Origin: Candidatus Fokinia solitaria
Lineage (GTDB): Bacteria; Pseudomonadota; Alphaproteobacteria; Rickettsiales; Midichloriaceae
NCBI GenBank assembly: GCA_943325105.2
Contig: CALPOD020000007.1
Coordinates: 1-54,658 of the forward strand
DNA: 54,658 nucleotides
Reading direction: 5' to 3'
This document shows, one piece after another, positions 44,003 through 53,906 of the stretch. The notes under the pieces were generated by a model. That model ran no database searches, was not told where the DNA came from, and saw only the letters and a program-made list of their open reading frames with translations. Numbering within the stretch: position 1 is the first letter of the stretch; each line of letters starts with the position of its first letter. A program made the translations under genes and the position numbers.

Positions 44003-45337
44003 ATGGAAACAAAAAGGAATACAATTGTTCATTGCTCATTTTGTAATAAACATAAAAATCAAGTCAAAAAAATTGTTGCTAGTAATAATGCTTTCATATG
44101 TAATGAATGCATATCACTCTGCAATGAAATAATTGAACAAGAAAATAGATCATCTACAGGAATCACATTAAAAAGCATTCCTAAACCAAAAGAAATATAT
44201 AAATCTTTGGATAATTACGTCATTGGACAATCACATGCCAAGAAAGTCTTGTCAGTGGCTGTATACAATCATTATAAGAGAATCTTGAGCAATGTTGATA
44301 CAAAAGACGTTGAAATTTCAAAATCAAACATAATGCTTATTGGAGCAACTGGTTGTGGAAAGACATTACTCGCACAAACCCTTGCAAAAATATTAAATGT
44401 ACCATTTGCAATAGCTGATGCTACATCTTTAACTGAAGCTGGATATGTAGGTGATGATGTTGAAAGCATTTTGTCAAAGCTCCTACAATCAGCAAACTTT
44501 GATGTAAAAAAGGCTCAAACAGGTATTATATATATAGATGAAATAGATAAAATCGCACGTAAATCATCGAGTTCATCTTCTGGTAGAGATATTTCTGGTG
44601 AAGGAGTTCAGCAAAATCTTCTAAAAATTATAGAAGGTACAATCGCTAATGTTCCTCAAAATAGTGGTAGGAAAACAAATAATCAGGAGAATCTGAAGCT
44701 TGATACTACAAACATACTATTTATAGTTGGTGGTGCCTTTGATGGATTAGAAAGCATCATCAAACAAAGGACTGAAGAGAAAAGCTTAGGATTTGGAGCA
44801 GAGATTGTTGAAAGTTCTAAAATTACTTCTGGTGAGTTATTTAGTAAAATAGAAACAGATGATTTGATCAAATATGGTTTAATACCTGAATTCTTAGGTC
44901 GTTTGCCTGTCATTGCAACGCTTGATGATATGACTGAAGATGGATTGGTCAAAATCCTCACTGAGCCTAAAAATGCTATCGTTAAACAATATTCAAAGCT
45001 TTTACAAATAGATAATGTTGAGCTTGAAATCTCACAAGATGCATTACAAGCAATAGCTAAACAGGCGATGAAAAGGAAAACAGGTGCAAGAGGTCTCAGA
45101 AATATAATTGAAGGTCTATTGTTAGATGCTATGTTTGAAGTTCATGAATCTGGCGGTGTGAGTAAAATATCAATGAATACAAGAGATCAAGACGGCAGTG
45201 ATGTTATTGTTGTTAATTCTTATAATGATTTAGGTGAGTTAATTCAAAATAATGACATCGTTATCAGAATAGATAGCAAACAAACACCAATGCTTAATGA
45301 TGATAAGCAAGAAGGTATTTGTGATTCTGGGAGTTAG
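44003..45337 (+). CDS. clpX: ATP-dependent Clp protease ATPase subunit ClpX
   Basis: 444 residues. The N-terminal zinc-binding domain has four cysteines (Cys11, 14, 33, 36), followed by the AAA+ module: [10 protein letters not shown] (Walker A), [23 protein letters not shown] (Walker B), [13 protein letters not shown] with the RFL sensor and GARGLR (sensor 2). The IGF-type loop that docks ClpP reads SLGFGAEIV. ClpX unfolds substrates and passes them to ClpP; SspB (12.6 kb) is its adaptor. It shares a TTAG with the convergent phosphatase gene. Confidence 0.97.
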   Translation: METKRNTIVHCSFCNKHKNQVKKIVASNNAFICNECISLCNEIIEQENRSSTGITLKSIPKPKEIYKSLDNYVIGQSHAKKVLSVAVYNHYKRILSNVDTKDVEISKSNIMLIGATGCGKTLLAQTLAKILNVPFAIADATSLTEAGYVGDDVESILSKLLQSANFDVKKAQTGIIYIDEIDKIARKSSSSSSGRDISGEGVQQNLLKIIEGTIANVPQNSGRKTNNQENLKLDTTNILFIVGGAFDGLESIIKQRTEEKSLGFGAEIVESSKITSGELFSKIETDDLIKYGLIPEFLGRLPVIATLDDMTEDGLVKILTEPKNAIVKQYSKLLQIDNVELEISQDALQAIAKQAMKRKTGARGLRNIIEGLLLDAMFEVHESGGVSKISMNTRDQDGSDVIVVNSYNDLGELIQNNDIVIRIDSKQTPMLNDDKQEGICDSGS

Positions 45338-47367
45338 AAGCTAAGAGAAGGTGATTTTCCCTTTTTTTCTTCTAACTTTTTCACTTGTGATTCTAACTTT
45401 TCTGAAGTTGGAGCAGTAGACAAATCACCATTCTGCAGAATTACAGTGACTGCCTTAGCAATCTCTGGATCAATTACATTTTCTGCCTTGCTCACTTGGA
45501 TCTGTACTTTAGGAATATCTTGACTAATTTCTCCTACGATATTTCCTTTTGAGCTTTCTTCAATCTTATTATTCTTAGCTGTTTTTAATCCTACTTTATC
45601 CAAAAGATCTTTTGTATATATTTGACCATTTAGTCCGCAGTGTGGTTTCATACCAACAGATCCAGGAGTTCCGCCGATTTCAGCCATTTTACCAACATGC
45701 CCTGCATTGATCTGCTTCTCCAAGTTTTGTGCATTTTGTCCAATATTAGCTTCAATCATTCTTCTAGTTGAGTCAATTGATGTAGCTCCAGTTCTGTCTT
45801 TCCCACTTTTACAATGCACTGACATTGCTGGCATTTTGATATCTTTACCTAAAGCCCCCTTATTCACCAAACTAGTCAAGGCTGTCATACCACCTGTTTG
45901 TCTTAAAGATCTGCTCATTCCATGGTCCTCTACAGTCACAAAGAAACTTTTACACCAACGCATAAAACTTCCTAACATACTTTCATTAACAGCTGATTTA
46001 GTTTTGATTGCTAACTCTAAGGTTTGTTTAACTTTTGGATCTTCAATCTTAGCTAACGATTTTTTTGCATTACTTTCAGAAGCAAACCAATCACCTGCTA
46101 AATATTTACCAACTTCTGGATGTGCGGCCTTTAAATCATTACCTAGCTTTTTCAGAGAATCATCATATGATTTCACTTGTGGTGATACTAATCTCCTAAA
46201 GCTATTCATTGGTGTTAAAGCGCTTTGAACATTCGTATCTTTTTTAACTCCTTTCTCAAGTTGACTCCATGCTTGAGATTCAACTCCAAGAACTGGAGTA
46301 TTCAAACTTGTTATAATTAATTGTTCATTGCCTAAAGACTTACTGATTGCAGACATGTGTCTTACATTTGCATTTGCAATCTGATTTTCCTGTTTAGTTT
46401 CTAAACCGGAAGAGACTGTTCCAGTATGAATTGTTTGTCCGAAGACGTCTATTGATTTATCCGCTTTAATCTCACCAACTTGCTTTACATATGCATTTCT
46501 GAGTCCTGGTAGAGTTTTTAAATTCTGAGTCGGAATTGTCTCCTGCGCCGCCAATGCTCCCCAATAAGCATTAATCATATTGCCATTGAAAGGTGATTTT
46601 TTATTATTTGCATCAATTACATCTTGCTTTAAACCTTCATAATTGTCTGCAAGAGGTGGAATCATTGCATCTGCTTCAAATACCGTTCTTGTTTCTCCGG
46701 TAGAATCAAGTTGATTATAGATTGTACAAACATTGTATTTCTTATCCTCTAATCCAGCTAAATCCTTTGTTGTATTGAGTTGCTTGAGTAATTTTTCATC
46801 TTTATCTTTTGAATATCTTTCATCTTGTTTTAAAACACCTACCAAAAACCCATTAAGTGACTTGAGGTCTATACTTTGCTCTGGATTAGTTTTTACATTC
46901 TTAGTTACCTTTTCAAGCTTATCTTTTATTTCTTGAATTCTAGTTTTCTCACTGTCATTTAATTTACTATCATCTCTTATGACACCATCTGTCATTCTGA
47001 TCATTCTATCAGCTGCACGTGCACTATTGAAAGCTGTTGCTAGTTGTGAATATATTGAATTTTGTGCCAATCCAGTGGCTGATCTTGCATCTCTTATGAG
47101 AGTGTTATTTGTTTTATCTATAGTCCACTGAACCCCTGCTTCAATATCAGCTGCTTCTGAAAGTTTTTCTATTGCATTTGAATAAAAATCAGGTTGATGC
47201 GATGCAGCCGTTTTTAATCCTAGGAAGGTAGTCTGATCAAACTTAATTGTATCTAAACAATCTGTCGTTGTATTTGATTGTTTGGTATCTAGAGCAAAAC
47301 CTTTAATTGCTTGCTGTAGCTGATCGATATTAGTTTGTAGCTGCCTATTGTCTTGTTTTTCTTGCAT
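45334..47367 (-). CDS. Large protein with SopB/IpgD-type phosphoinositide phosphatase motif, candidate effector
   Basis: 677 residues, no signal peptide or membrane segment. The decisive motif is [21 protein letters not shown], with Cys519 as nucleophile and Arg525: this is the CX5R(T) active site in the exact form CKSGKDRTG of the phosphoinositide phosphatases SopB/SigD (Salmonella) and IpgD (Shigella). The preceding 500 residues are helical and unfamiliar, with coiled-coil stretches (e.g. [20 protein letters not shown]). The following 150 residues include [20 protein letters not shown], which may complete the domain. The tail is basic ([19 protein letters not shown]). Inferred role: dephosphorylating host phosphoinositides or inositol phosphates after delivery by type IV secretion. 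A tyrosine-phosphatase activity is the alternative. Confidence 0.82.
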   Translation of the reverse strand: MQEKQDNRQLQTNIDQLQQAIKGFALDTKQSNTTTDCLDTIKFDQTTFLGLKTAASHQPDFYSNAIEKLSEAADIEAGVQWTIDKTNNTLIRDARSATGLAQNSIYSQLATAFNSARAADRMIRMTDGVIRDDSKLNDSEKTRIQEIKDKLEKVTKNVKTNPEQSIDLKSLNGFLVGVLKQDERYSKDKDEKLLKQLNTTKDLAGLEDKKYNVCTIYNQLDSTGETRTVFEADAMIPPLADNYEGLKQDVIDANNKKSPFNGNMINAYWGALAAQETIPTQNLKTLPGLRNAYVKQVGEIKADKSIDVFGQTIHTGTVSSGLETKQENQIANANVRHMSAISKSLGNEQLIITSLNTPVLGVESQAWSQLEKGVKKDTNVQSALTPMNSFRRLVSPQVKSYDDSLKKLGNDLKAAHPEVGKYLAGDWFASESNAKKSLAKIEDPKVKQTLELAIKTKSAVNESMLGSFMRWCKSFFVTVEDHGMSRSLRQTGGMTALTSLVNKGALGKDIKMPAMSVHCKSGKDRTGATSIDSTRRMIEANIGQNAQNLEKQINAGHVGKMAEIGGTPGSVGMKPHCGLNGQIYTKDLLDKVGLKTAKNNKIEESSKGNIVGEISQDIPKVQIQVSKAENVIDPEIAKAVTVILQNGDLSTAPTSEKLESQVKKLEEKKGKSPSLSF

Positions 47368-47410
47368 AATCTATCCACATTAATATTATTAAAATACAAT
47401 CTATACTATA

Positions 47411-47439
47411 ATAATAACTTATGTAGATTTTCAATTCAA
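47411..47439 (-). promoter_or_regulatory. Possible promoter of the phosphatase-motif gene
   Basis: On the minus strand TTGAAT (47439-47434) is 17 bases from TATTAT (47416-47411). A perfect TTGACA also lies at 47451-47446 but without a good -10 at proper distance. Start would be near 47404, giving a leader of about 37 bases, similar to the kinase-fold gene. Confidence 0.4.
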
Positions 47440-47459
47440 CAATAATGTCAATTTAGGAT

Positions 47460-47954
47460 TTAATAGAACATAGTTCCTTCGAATCGCTTCCCATTTTCTA
47501 ATAACTTAGATTTAGAAAAGTAAAGTGCTTCATGTGTTTCAGTTGCATATTCAAACAATGGAGTTTCAACTATAGCGTCGACCGGACAAGCTTCTTGACA
47601 TAATCCACAATAAATACATTTGGTCATGTCTATATCATATCGAGTTGTACGACGTCCACCATCTCCTCTCGGCTCAGCATTAATTGTAATAGCTTGTGCT
47701 GGGCATATTGCCTCACATAATTTACATGCAATACACCTTTCTTCACCGCTCGGGTAAAGCCTCAGAGCATGCTGTCCTCTGAATTTTTTACTTACAGCTC
47801 CCTTTTCATAAGGATAATTTAATGTTACTTTTGTTTTAAACATATAAGTAAAGGTTTTAAATAGACCTATTACTATATCAGCCATAAAAAAGTAAAAAAT
47901 CAGATACCTTAAAAATGTTTTTTTATTAGTCTTTAAAATGGCTTTTGAACTCAT
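47460..47954 (-). CDS. nuoI: NADH-quinone oxidoreductase subunit I
   Basis: 164 residues, normal length. Two 4Fe-4S binding motifs: [18 protein letters not shown] and [34 protein letters not shown] before the first motif and [19 protein letters not shown] near the end are typical of the subunit of complex I. It carries clusters N6a and N6b on the peripheral arm. It stands alone without other nuo genes on either side, so the complex I operon has been scattered. Confidence 0.96.
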   Translation of the reverse strand: MSSKAILKTNKKTFLRYLIFYFFMADIVIGLFKTFTYMFKTKVTLNYPYEKGAVSKKFRGQHALRLYPSGEERCIACKLCEAICPAQAITINAEPRGDGGRRTTRYDIDMTKCIYCGLCQEACPVDAIVETPLFEYATETHEALYFSKSKLLENGKRFEGTMFY

Positions 47955-48024
47955 GTTTAAATATATAAATTTATACTTTTTAACCTATCAAAGGGAATTA
48001 TAACAAATTTGTTTATTCTATACA

Positions 48025-50634
48025 ATGCAAACATCATACATTGAGCTACAGTCAACAACTCCAATGATGCAACAATATGTGCAGATCAAAGCTCAACACA
48101 AAGATTACCTGTTGTTTTATAGAATGGGAGATTTTTATGAACTGTTTTTTGAAGATGCATTGATTGGTGCGCGGGAATTAGACATTAATCTTACAAAGAG
48201 AGGGAAGCACTTAACTCAAGATATTCCGATGTGCGGCGTACCAATACATGCAAGTGAATTTTATCTCAATAAATTATTAAAGAAAGGTTATTCTGTAGCG
48301 ATTTGTGAGCAAATGGAATCACCAGAGAATGCAAAAAAACGTGGATACAAAGCAATTGTAAAAAGAGAAGTAGTTCGTATAGTAACTCCTGGTACAATAA
48401 TGGATGATATCTTACTAGAGTCTAAACAGTCTAATTATTTGGCTGTAATTATCAAAAACCAATCAGATATAGTCATAGCCATAGCTGATATATCAATAGG
48501 ATCGTTTTGTGTTGAAACTATCAACAAAGAAGGTCTTGCAATGGAGATTTCCAGGATAATGCCAAAGGAGATCGTCATACCTGATATCTTAGCATACGAT
48601 GATATGATTGCTGCAAATCTTGAAAAATTCACAAATTGCATCACAAAGAGACCTGATAGTATTTTTGATTATCATAGATGCCACAGTCAGATCTTAAATT
48701 TTTATCAAATAGACTTTATCGATGGACTTGGACATTTCTCAAAGGATGAGATAATTGCTTCTGGAGCTTTAATTGAATATGTAAAATATACTCAAAAGAA
48801 TTCAATGCCAAAGCTTCAGCTACTTGAAAGAATTAAGTCAATGAGCTTTATGCAGATAGATCCAGCTACAAGATTTAATCTTGAGATCACCAGAGGAATA
48901 AAAGATGATTCTAGAGGTTTATTATCAATAATAGATCAGACAGTCACTGCATGTGGTGGCAGAATGCTAAATGTATACATTTCCTCACCTTTAACTAATT
49001 CAAATGCGATTAATGCAAGGCTTGATAATGTACAAGGATTTATTGATTGCAATGATATAAGAACTAGAGTGAGAGGATTAATGAGAAATTTTCCTGATAT
49101 TGAAAGATCTATCAGCAGAGTCAATGCTAACAGACTGAATGTTAAAGATCTTTTTTCAATAAGAGATGGATTGGAGATAATGCTGAGCATTGCAGATATA
49201 ATACATGGAAATGGAATGTCATCATCTATCCAATCATTGATAAAAGAAATTCCTTCTTTTGATAAACTCCTACATGCCATGCAAAACACTTTAATAGGAG
49301 ATATTTCTGATGTGAGTGAAATCAAGAGTGTGATTAGAATTGGATTTGATCCGCAGCTTGATAATTTATATAATTTGAAAGATAATGCTCAAGAGAGAAT
49401 AGATAAACTTCGTGATAAGTATAGATCTATCAGTGGAGTTAGTACCCTTAGAATTAATAGGAATAATGTAATCGGTTATTTCATAGAAGTTTCATCATCT
49501 AATTCGTCAAAAGTAAAAGATGAAATCTTTAGACATAAACAGTCTCTTGGAAGCGTTGTTAGATATACAACAGATGAGCTGCAATCACTTGAAACAGATA
49601 TAATAATGTGTAGCACCAAGATAGAAAGGATAGAGAATGGTATCTTAGATGATTTATATAAAAATGTAATGTGTTATACAGATCACATATCAGCCGTTGC
49701 AAATGCAATTTCTTCAATTGATGTATTTTCAAGTCTTGCTGAACTAGCTGTAACGAAAGGATACATAAGACCTGTAGTAGATGAAAGTAAAAAATTTCAT
49801 GTCGTGGGAGGATATCATCCAGTAGTACAAGAGTCTATCAAAAACAAATTTATACCAAATAATTGCTCATTAGATGAAAGTGATGCTATATGGCTTATTA
49901 CAGGTCCAAATATGGCAGGTAAAAGCACTTTTTTAAGACAGAATGCGATCATATGTATTTTAGCTCAGATTGGCAGCTTTGTACCAGCTAAAAGTTCACA
50001 CATTGGAGTGGTTGACAAATTATTCAGCAGAATAGGTGCTTCAGATAACATTAGCAGCGGACAATCAACATTTATGGTAGAAATGCTTGAAACATCACAC
50101 ATAGCAAATAATTCCACAGATAAATCCCTTATAATAATGGATGAGGTTGGTAGAGGTACATCAACATATGATGGCCTAGCTATAGCGAAGTCAGTTGTTG
50201 AGTATATTCACAATAAAATTGGAGCTAGAATGCTTTTCGCTACACATTATCATGAGATGTGTTTTCTGGAAGAAAAACTTGAAAATTTATCTTGTCATAC
50301 AATGAAGGTTGTCGAATGGCAAAATAAAATAAACTTCATGCATGAGGTTATAGATGGCAGAGCTGATAAGTCCTATGGTATTCATGTGGCTCAACTAGCT
50401 GGTATGCCGCACGCTATTCTTGAAAGTGCTTATGCTGTATTACAACAACTTGAGAGTGATGCAAATAAGAAAGATTATGATTCATCAAGCTTTACAGTAG
50501 ACGAAAAACCTTCATCAACAAATAAATCAGATCATCTATATGATTTTATATCTAAAGTTGATATGGATAATCTTACACCAAGATCTGCAATGGATGTTCT
50601 ATTTAAATTAAAGGATTTGATAAATGTACTCTAA
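48025..50634 (+). CDS. mutS: DNA mismatch repair protein MutS
   Basis: 869 residues. The N-terminal mismatch-binding domain has [32 protein letters not shown], the Phe-x-Glu region that wedges into mismatches. The clamp and lever domains follow, then the ATPase with [13 protein letters not shown] (Walker A, near residue 630), [37 protein letters not shown] (Walker B and signature) and FATHYHE. The C-terminal [17 protein letters not shown] matches the tetramerisation tail. The end overlaps the next gene by 11 bases, suggesting coupled translation. Confidence 0.97.
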   Translation: MQTSYIELQSTTPMMQQYVQIKAQHKDYLLFYRMGDFYELFFEDALIGARELDINLTKRGKHLTQDIPMCGVPIHASEFYLNKLLKKGYSVAICEQMESPENAKKRGYKAIVKREVVRIVTPGTIMDDILLESKQSNYLAVIIKNQSDIVIAIADISIGSFCVETINKEGLAMEISRIMPKEIVIPDILAYDDMIAANLEKFTNCITKRPDSIFDYHRCHSQILNFYQIDFIDGLGHFSKDEIIASGALIEYVKYTQKNSMPKLQLLERIKSMSFMQIDPATRFNLEITRGIKDDSRGLLSIIDQTVTACGGRMLNVYISSPLTNSNAINARLDNVQGFIDCNDIRTRVRGLMRNFPDIERSISRVNANRLNVKDLFSIRDGLEIMLSIADIIHGNGMSSSIQSLIKEIPSFDKLLHAMQNTLIGDISDVSEIKSVIRIGFDPQLDNLYNLKDNAQERIDKLRDKYRSISGVSTLRINRNNVIGYFIEVSSSNSSKVKDEIFRHKQSLGSVVRYTTDELQSLETDIIMCSTKIERIENGILDDLYKNVMCYTDHISAVANAISSIDVFSSLAELAVTKGYIRPVVDESKKFHVVGGYHPVVQESIKNKFIPNNCSLDESDAIWLITGPNMAGKSTFLRQNAIICILAQIGSFVPAKSSHIGVVDKLFSRIGASDNISSGQSTFMVEMLETSHIANNSTDKSLIIMDEVGRGTSTYDGLAIAKSVVEYIHNKIGARMLFATHYHEMCFLEEKLENLSCHTMKVVEWQNKINFMHEVIDGRADKSYGIHVAQLAGMPHAILESAYAVLQQLESDANKKDYDSSSFTVDEKPSSTNKSDHLYDFISKVDMDNLTPRSAMDVLFKLKDLINVL

Positions 50635-51589
50635 ATTTTTAATAATTATAATTTTACTTGTTGGGTGCAGTCATTTAGATCGAAAAAATGATGAAGAATC
50701 TAAAAATACACTGGTGGGTTTCAGTGATAAAAAAATTGCAGTAATTGCACCAGGAAGCACTTGCAGTAATTCTGAAATGCAGGGAATAAAGAAATGTGTA
50801 TCTCAGAATAAAAATATCAAATTGTTTGAGTATACTGATATTGATTCTGAAAAGGCTACAGAACTAAAACGAGCTTTACTAGATAATGACAATGAAATAA
50901 TTTGGGCTTTGCGTGGTGGATATGGCACAGCTAAGGTAGTAGATATTTTATATAATGACAAAGATTTTATTGCTCAGATGAAAGCAAAAAAAAATCATCC
51001 ACTTGTTGTTGGTTATTCTGACATCACTGCTTTACATATTTTTTTATCACAAGAGTTTGGATGGAAATCGATTCACGGAAGCGTTTTTCTTGAAACATTA
51101 GATAAAAATAAAAACCACAACTTTCAAATTCTAAATAAAATTTTTGATAGTACAAACAAAATCACATTACATGGTTTAACTCCATTTAATAAAAATGCAG
51201 TGGAAACAAATGAAATATCTGGTCAGTTAACTGGTGGTAATTTATCAGTTATACAAACTAGTATTGGTACAAGGTGGCAAATTAATGCAAAAGATAAAAT
51301 TCTATTTTTAGAAGACTGTAATGAAAATCCATATAGAATAGACAGAATACTTAATCATTTAAAATCTTCTGGTATTTTTAATAATGTAAAAGCTATAATA
51401 TTTGGAGATTTATGTGATAAAACTGAAGCAATGGAAAAAGTCATTAAAAAGTTTGCTGAAAATATACAATTACCAGTTTACAAGATTGATGTTTTCGGAC
51501 ACGGTATATATAATTACCCGATTATTTACAATGCTGATGGTGAAATAAAAACTAATCTAGATATAATAACTTTAATACAAAAATTCTAA
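50624..51589 (+). CDS. Lipoprotein LD-carboxypeptidase-like peptidase (S66 family)
   Basis: 321 residues. The N terminus is a lipoprotein signal ([13 protein letters not shown], lipobox Cys14 or 15). The S66 catalytic set can be seen: Ser in [11 protein letters not shown], Glu in [17 protein letters not shown], and His in [21 protein letters not shown] is the family's nucleophile-elbow neighbour. S66 enzymes cut the L-lysine/DAP-D-alanine bond of tetrapeptides during peptidoglycan recycling and are normally cytosolic (LdcA); a membrane-anchored periplasmic form is less common. It is wedged between mutS (overlap) and the virB4-like gene (6 bases), so it is probably transcribed with the secretion genes. 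Confidence 0.87.
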   Translation: MYSKFLIIIILLVGCSHLDRKNDEESKNTLVGFSDKKIAVIAPGSTCSNSEMQGIKKCVSQNKNIKLFEYTDIDSEKATELKRALLDNDNEIIWALRGGYGTAKVVDILYNDKDFIAQMKAKKNHPLVVGYSDITALHIFLSQEFGWKSIHGSVFLETLDKNKNHNFQILNKIFDSTNKITLHGLTPFNKNAVETNEISGQLTGGNLSVIQTSIGTRWQINAKDKILFLEDCNENPYRIDRILNHLKSSGIFNNVKAIIFGDLCDKTEAMEKVIKKFAENIQLPVYKIDVFGHGIYNYPIIYNADGEIKTNLDIITLIQKF

Positions 51590-51595
51590 AATACT

Positions 51596-53896
51596 GTGAT
51601 CAAGCAATCAAGCAATATATCAGATCTCATATCAATAGCTTGCCACTATGATAATAATACCTTATTAACCAAAAATGGTGAGCTCATACAAATCATTAGA
51701 GTTAAAGGTTTTGCAAAGAGGTTTTCTAAAATATCCACTGATAATCTTAGAGAAGAAGTAAGAACTGTTATCAACAATTTGTTGACGAAAGATCTGATGT
51801 TTTATTTATATGTCAAGCGTGATTATATGAATATAGATATTGCTACAGTTTTCAATTCAGAGTTTGCTCAGATGAAACATGAGATATGGATCAATGAAAA
51901 TAACTTTAGAAATTGTTTAATGAACACATTGTACATTGCCATTGTTCATTGTGGTGCGAGAGATGCTCTTTCAGATAAAAATATTTTTACGCAATTTTTT
52001 CTTAAAACGATAGAAAAAAACTTCTTAAAAAAAATTGATAGTGCTTTAAAGTCAATCTCAGAGACTTCCATAAAAATTTTACAACAACTTGAGTTATATG
52101 GAGCAGATCTTTTATCAATTGTAAAAAAAGATGATAAATTGGTTTCTGAACCCCTTTCATTCATATACTATCTAACACATTTACACGACAAAAATATTGA
52201 GATATCAAAGGTCGATTATTCAAAGATACTATCGTTTAACTTAGAAATAGAAGGTAAATACAACTATTTAGTCTCTAAAACTGATAATGAAATAGATTTA
52301 GACTTCGATGGTAATATTATGTCATCTCACAATCAGGAACAGTCTTCTTTTGTTGCAGTAATTAGTTTGAAAGGTATTTATTCACTAGAAACAAAATATA
52401 CTGATCAAATACTTAGCTTAGATCAAAAAATGCTTATATATGAAAGTATACGTATTACAGATAAGACTACTTATTTGGATTTTTTAAATACGCAACAAAA
52501 AATTTATCAAGTATCAAGAATGTTGGACGCTCTTGATAGTGTTGAAAAACAAATAAAAATTTTAAAAACTTCTCCTTGTATTAAAAGTCAAATCTCAATT
52601 TTGATAATTGCTGACACTAAAGAAAGTCTTGATCAAAAACTTGATCAAACAAAACAATTGTTTTTTGATATTGGTATTTCCATAGTTAGAGAAGATTACA
52701 ACATGATGGGCTCAATGTTAGGAGTTATACCTTGTAATACATATTTTCTAAGAAGAGAAAACTACAATATAGTACAAAATTCTTCTACTTTTGTCTCAAT
52801 AAAACCAAAGTCTCTTGGTGGTTATAGAGGTAGTATTTGGGGTAAACCAATAACAATTTTTAAAACGATTGAAGGACTACCATATTTCTTTAATTTTCAT
52901 AATAAAGATGATATAGGACACACAATTATGGTAGGTAAACCAATTAATAAGCAATACTTACTAAGGTATTTTCTTATTTGTGAGTCTTTCAAATTTGATT
53001 TAAGATTGGTTAATTTTGATTATGAAAACTTTGATGATGAAATAATGACTATATGTAATGTACGTATTAAATCAAATTTTTCGCTTGATCTCTTGAGAAT
53101 AATTAATAATGATCCTGAGATGCTTTATAAAATTTTTCTTTATGTCTTATTTGAAGGTTTTATTTTATCAGATGAAATAGAAAGTCAGATCATGAAAGTC
53201 ATACATTCAGTAATAGAGTTAATATCACAAAGCAGAAGTGCCAATGAAGAAATAGAAAAAATTATTGAGAATATTAATAATATTATCGAATCTAATAACA
53301 TAACTATAAATAGTGATATCAGAAGTTATTTAAATGAATTTTTTAGTTTAAATTGTTTTTTTAAATTCTTGTATGTAGATACAAAACTTGACGGGGCTAT
53401 TACTAGTTTAAACCTTGGTAATTTGATGCAAGACAGTATCTTTAAAGAAGGTATAAAAGAAAAAATCAAATCATTATTAGTCTTTGCATATTTAAAAGAC
53501 TTCAACAATAATCTTGATTTTACAAATGTAACACAAACGCTATTGAGTTTAGAGCATGGTGTTTTAAAGTTTGGCAAAATTTTTTATAATGAATTTATTA
53601 CAATCTTTGAAGAACTTGCAAAAAAACATGTTGTTGTAATTATTAATTGCCAGAACAGATTAGACCTATATCATTCAAGTGAAATTGCGAGTATTATACA
53701 AAATGTAATACCAACAAGATTTTTTCTATCAGATAAATTTGTTGATAATGAATTTAAAAATATATTTCAATTGTCATATTCAGATTTAAATAAAATAAAA
53801 ATTTATAGCCCTACAGAGTTTACATTCCTGTTTAAACAAGATGATGAAAGTATGGTATCATCATTCCGAATTTTGAATAGTTATAAAGTTATTTAG
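51596..53896 (+). CDS. VirB4-like protein lacking ATPase motifs (second VirB4 copy type)
   Basis: 766 residues, starting at GTG. The whole-length pattern is VirB4 (CagE/TrbE): an N-terminal domain to about residue 330, then SIKPKSLGGYRGSIWGKPITIFKT, the position normally reading LPFN...WG, and EGLPYFFNFHNKDDIGHTIMVG. Where VirB4 has the Walker A P-loop, this protein has GKPINKQ (residues 447-453), with neither the GKT/S nor the glycine pattern. The Walker B position reads LEHGVLKF instead of DEAWKLL, and the ATQS position reads INCQN. ATP hydrolysis is thus very unlikely. Rickettsiales rvh systems carry two VirB4 copies, one of them reported to lack NTPase motifs; this fits that copy. Confidence 0.83.
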   Translation: MIKQSSNISDLISIACHYDNNTLLTKNGELIQIIRVKGFAKRFSKISTDNLREEVRTVINNLLTKDLMFYLYVKRDYMNIDIATVFNSEFAQMKHEIWINENNFRNCLMNTLYIAIVHCGARDALSDKNIFTQFFLKTIEKNFLKKIDSALKSISETSIKILQQLELYGADLLSIVKKDDKLVSEPLSFIYYLTHLHDKNIEISKVDYSKILSFNLEIEGKYNYLVSKTDNEIDLDFDGNIMSSHNQEQSSFVAVISLKGIYSLETKYTDQILSLDQKMLIYESIRITDKTTYLDFLNTQQKIYQVSRMLDALDSVEKQIKILKTSPCIKSQISILIIADTKESLDQKLDQTKQLFFDIGISIVREDYNMMGSMLGVIPCNTYFLRRENYNIVQNSSTFVSIKPKSLGGYRGSIWGKPITIFKTIEGLPYFFNFHNKDDIGHTIMVGKPINKQYLLRYFLICESFKFDLRLVNFDYENFDDEIMTICNVRIKSNFSLDLLRIINNDPEMLYKIFLYVLFEGFILSDEIESQIMKVIHSVIELISQSRSANEEIEKIIENINNIIESNNITINSDIRSYLNEFFSLNCFFKFLYVDTKLDGAITSLNLGNLMQDSIFKEGIKEKIKSLLVFAYLKDFNNNLDFTNVTQTLLSLEHGVLKFGKIFYNEFITIFEELAKKHVVVIINCQNRLDLYHSSEIASIIQNVIPTRFFLSDKFVDNEFKNIFQLSYSDLNKIKIYSPTEFTFLFKQDDESMVSSFRILNSYKVI

Positions 53897-53906
53897 TTCT
53901 TAGGGT

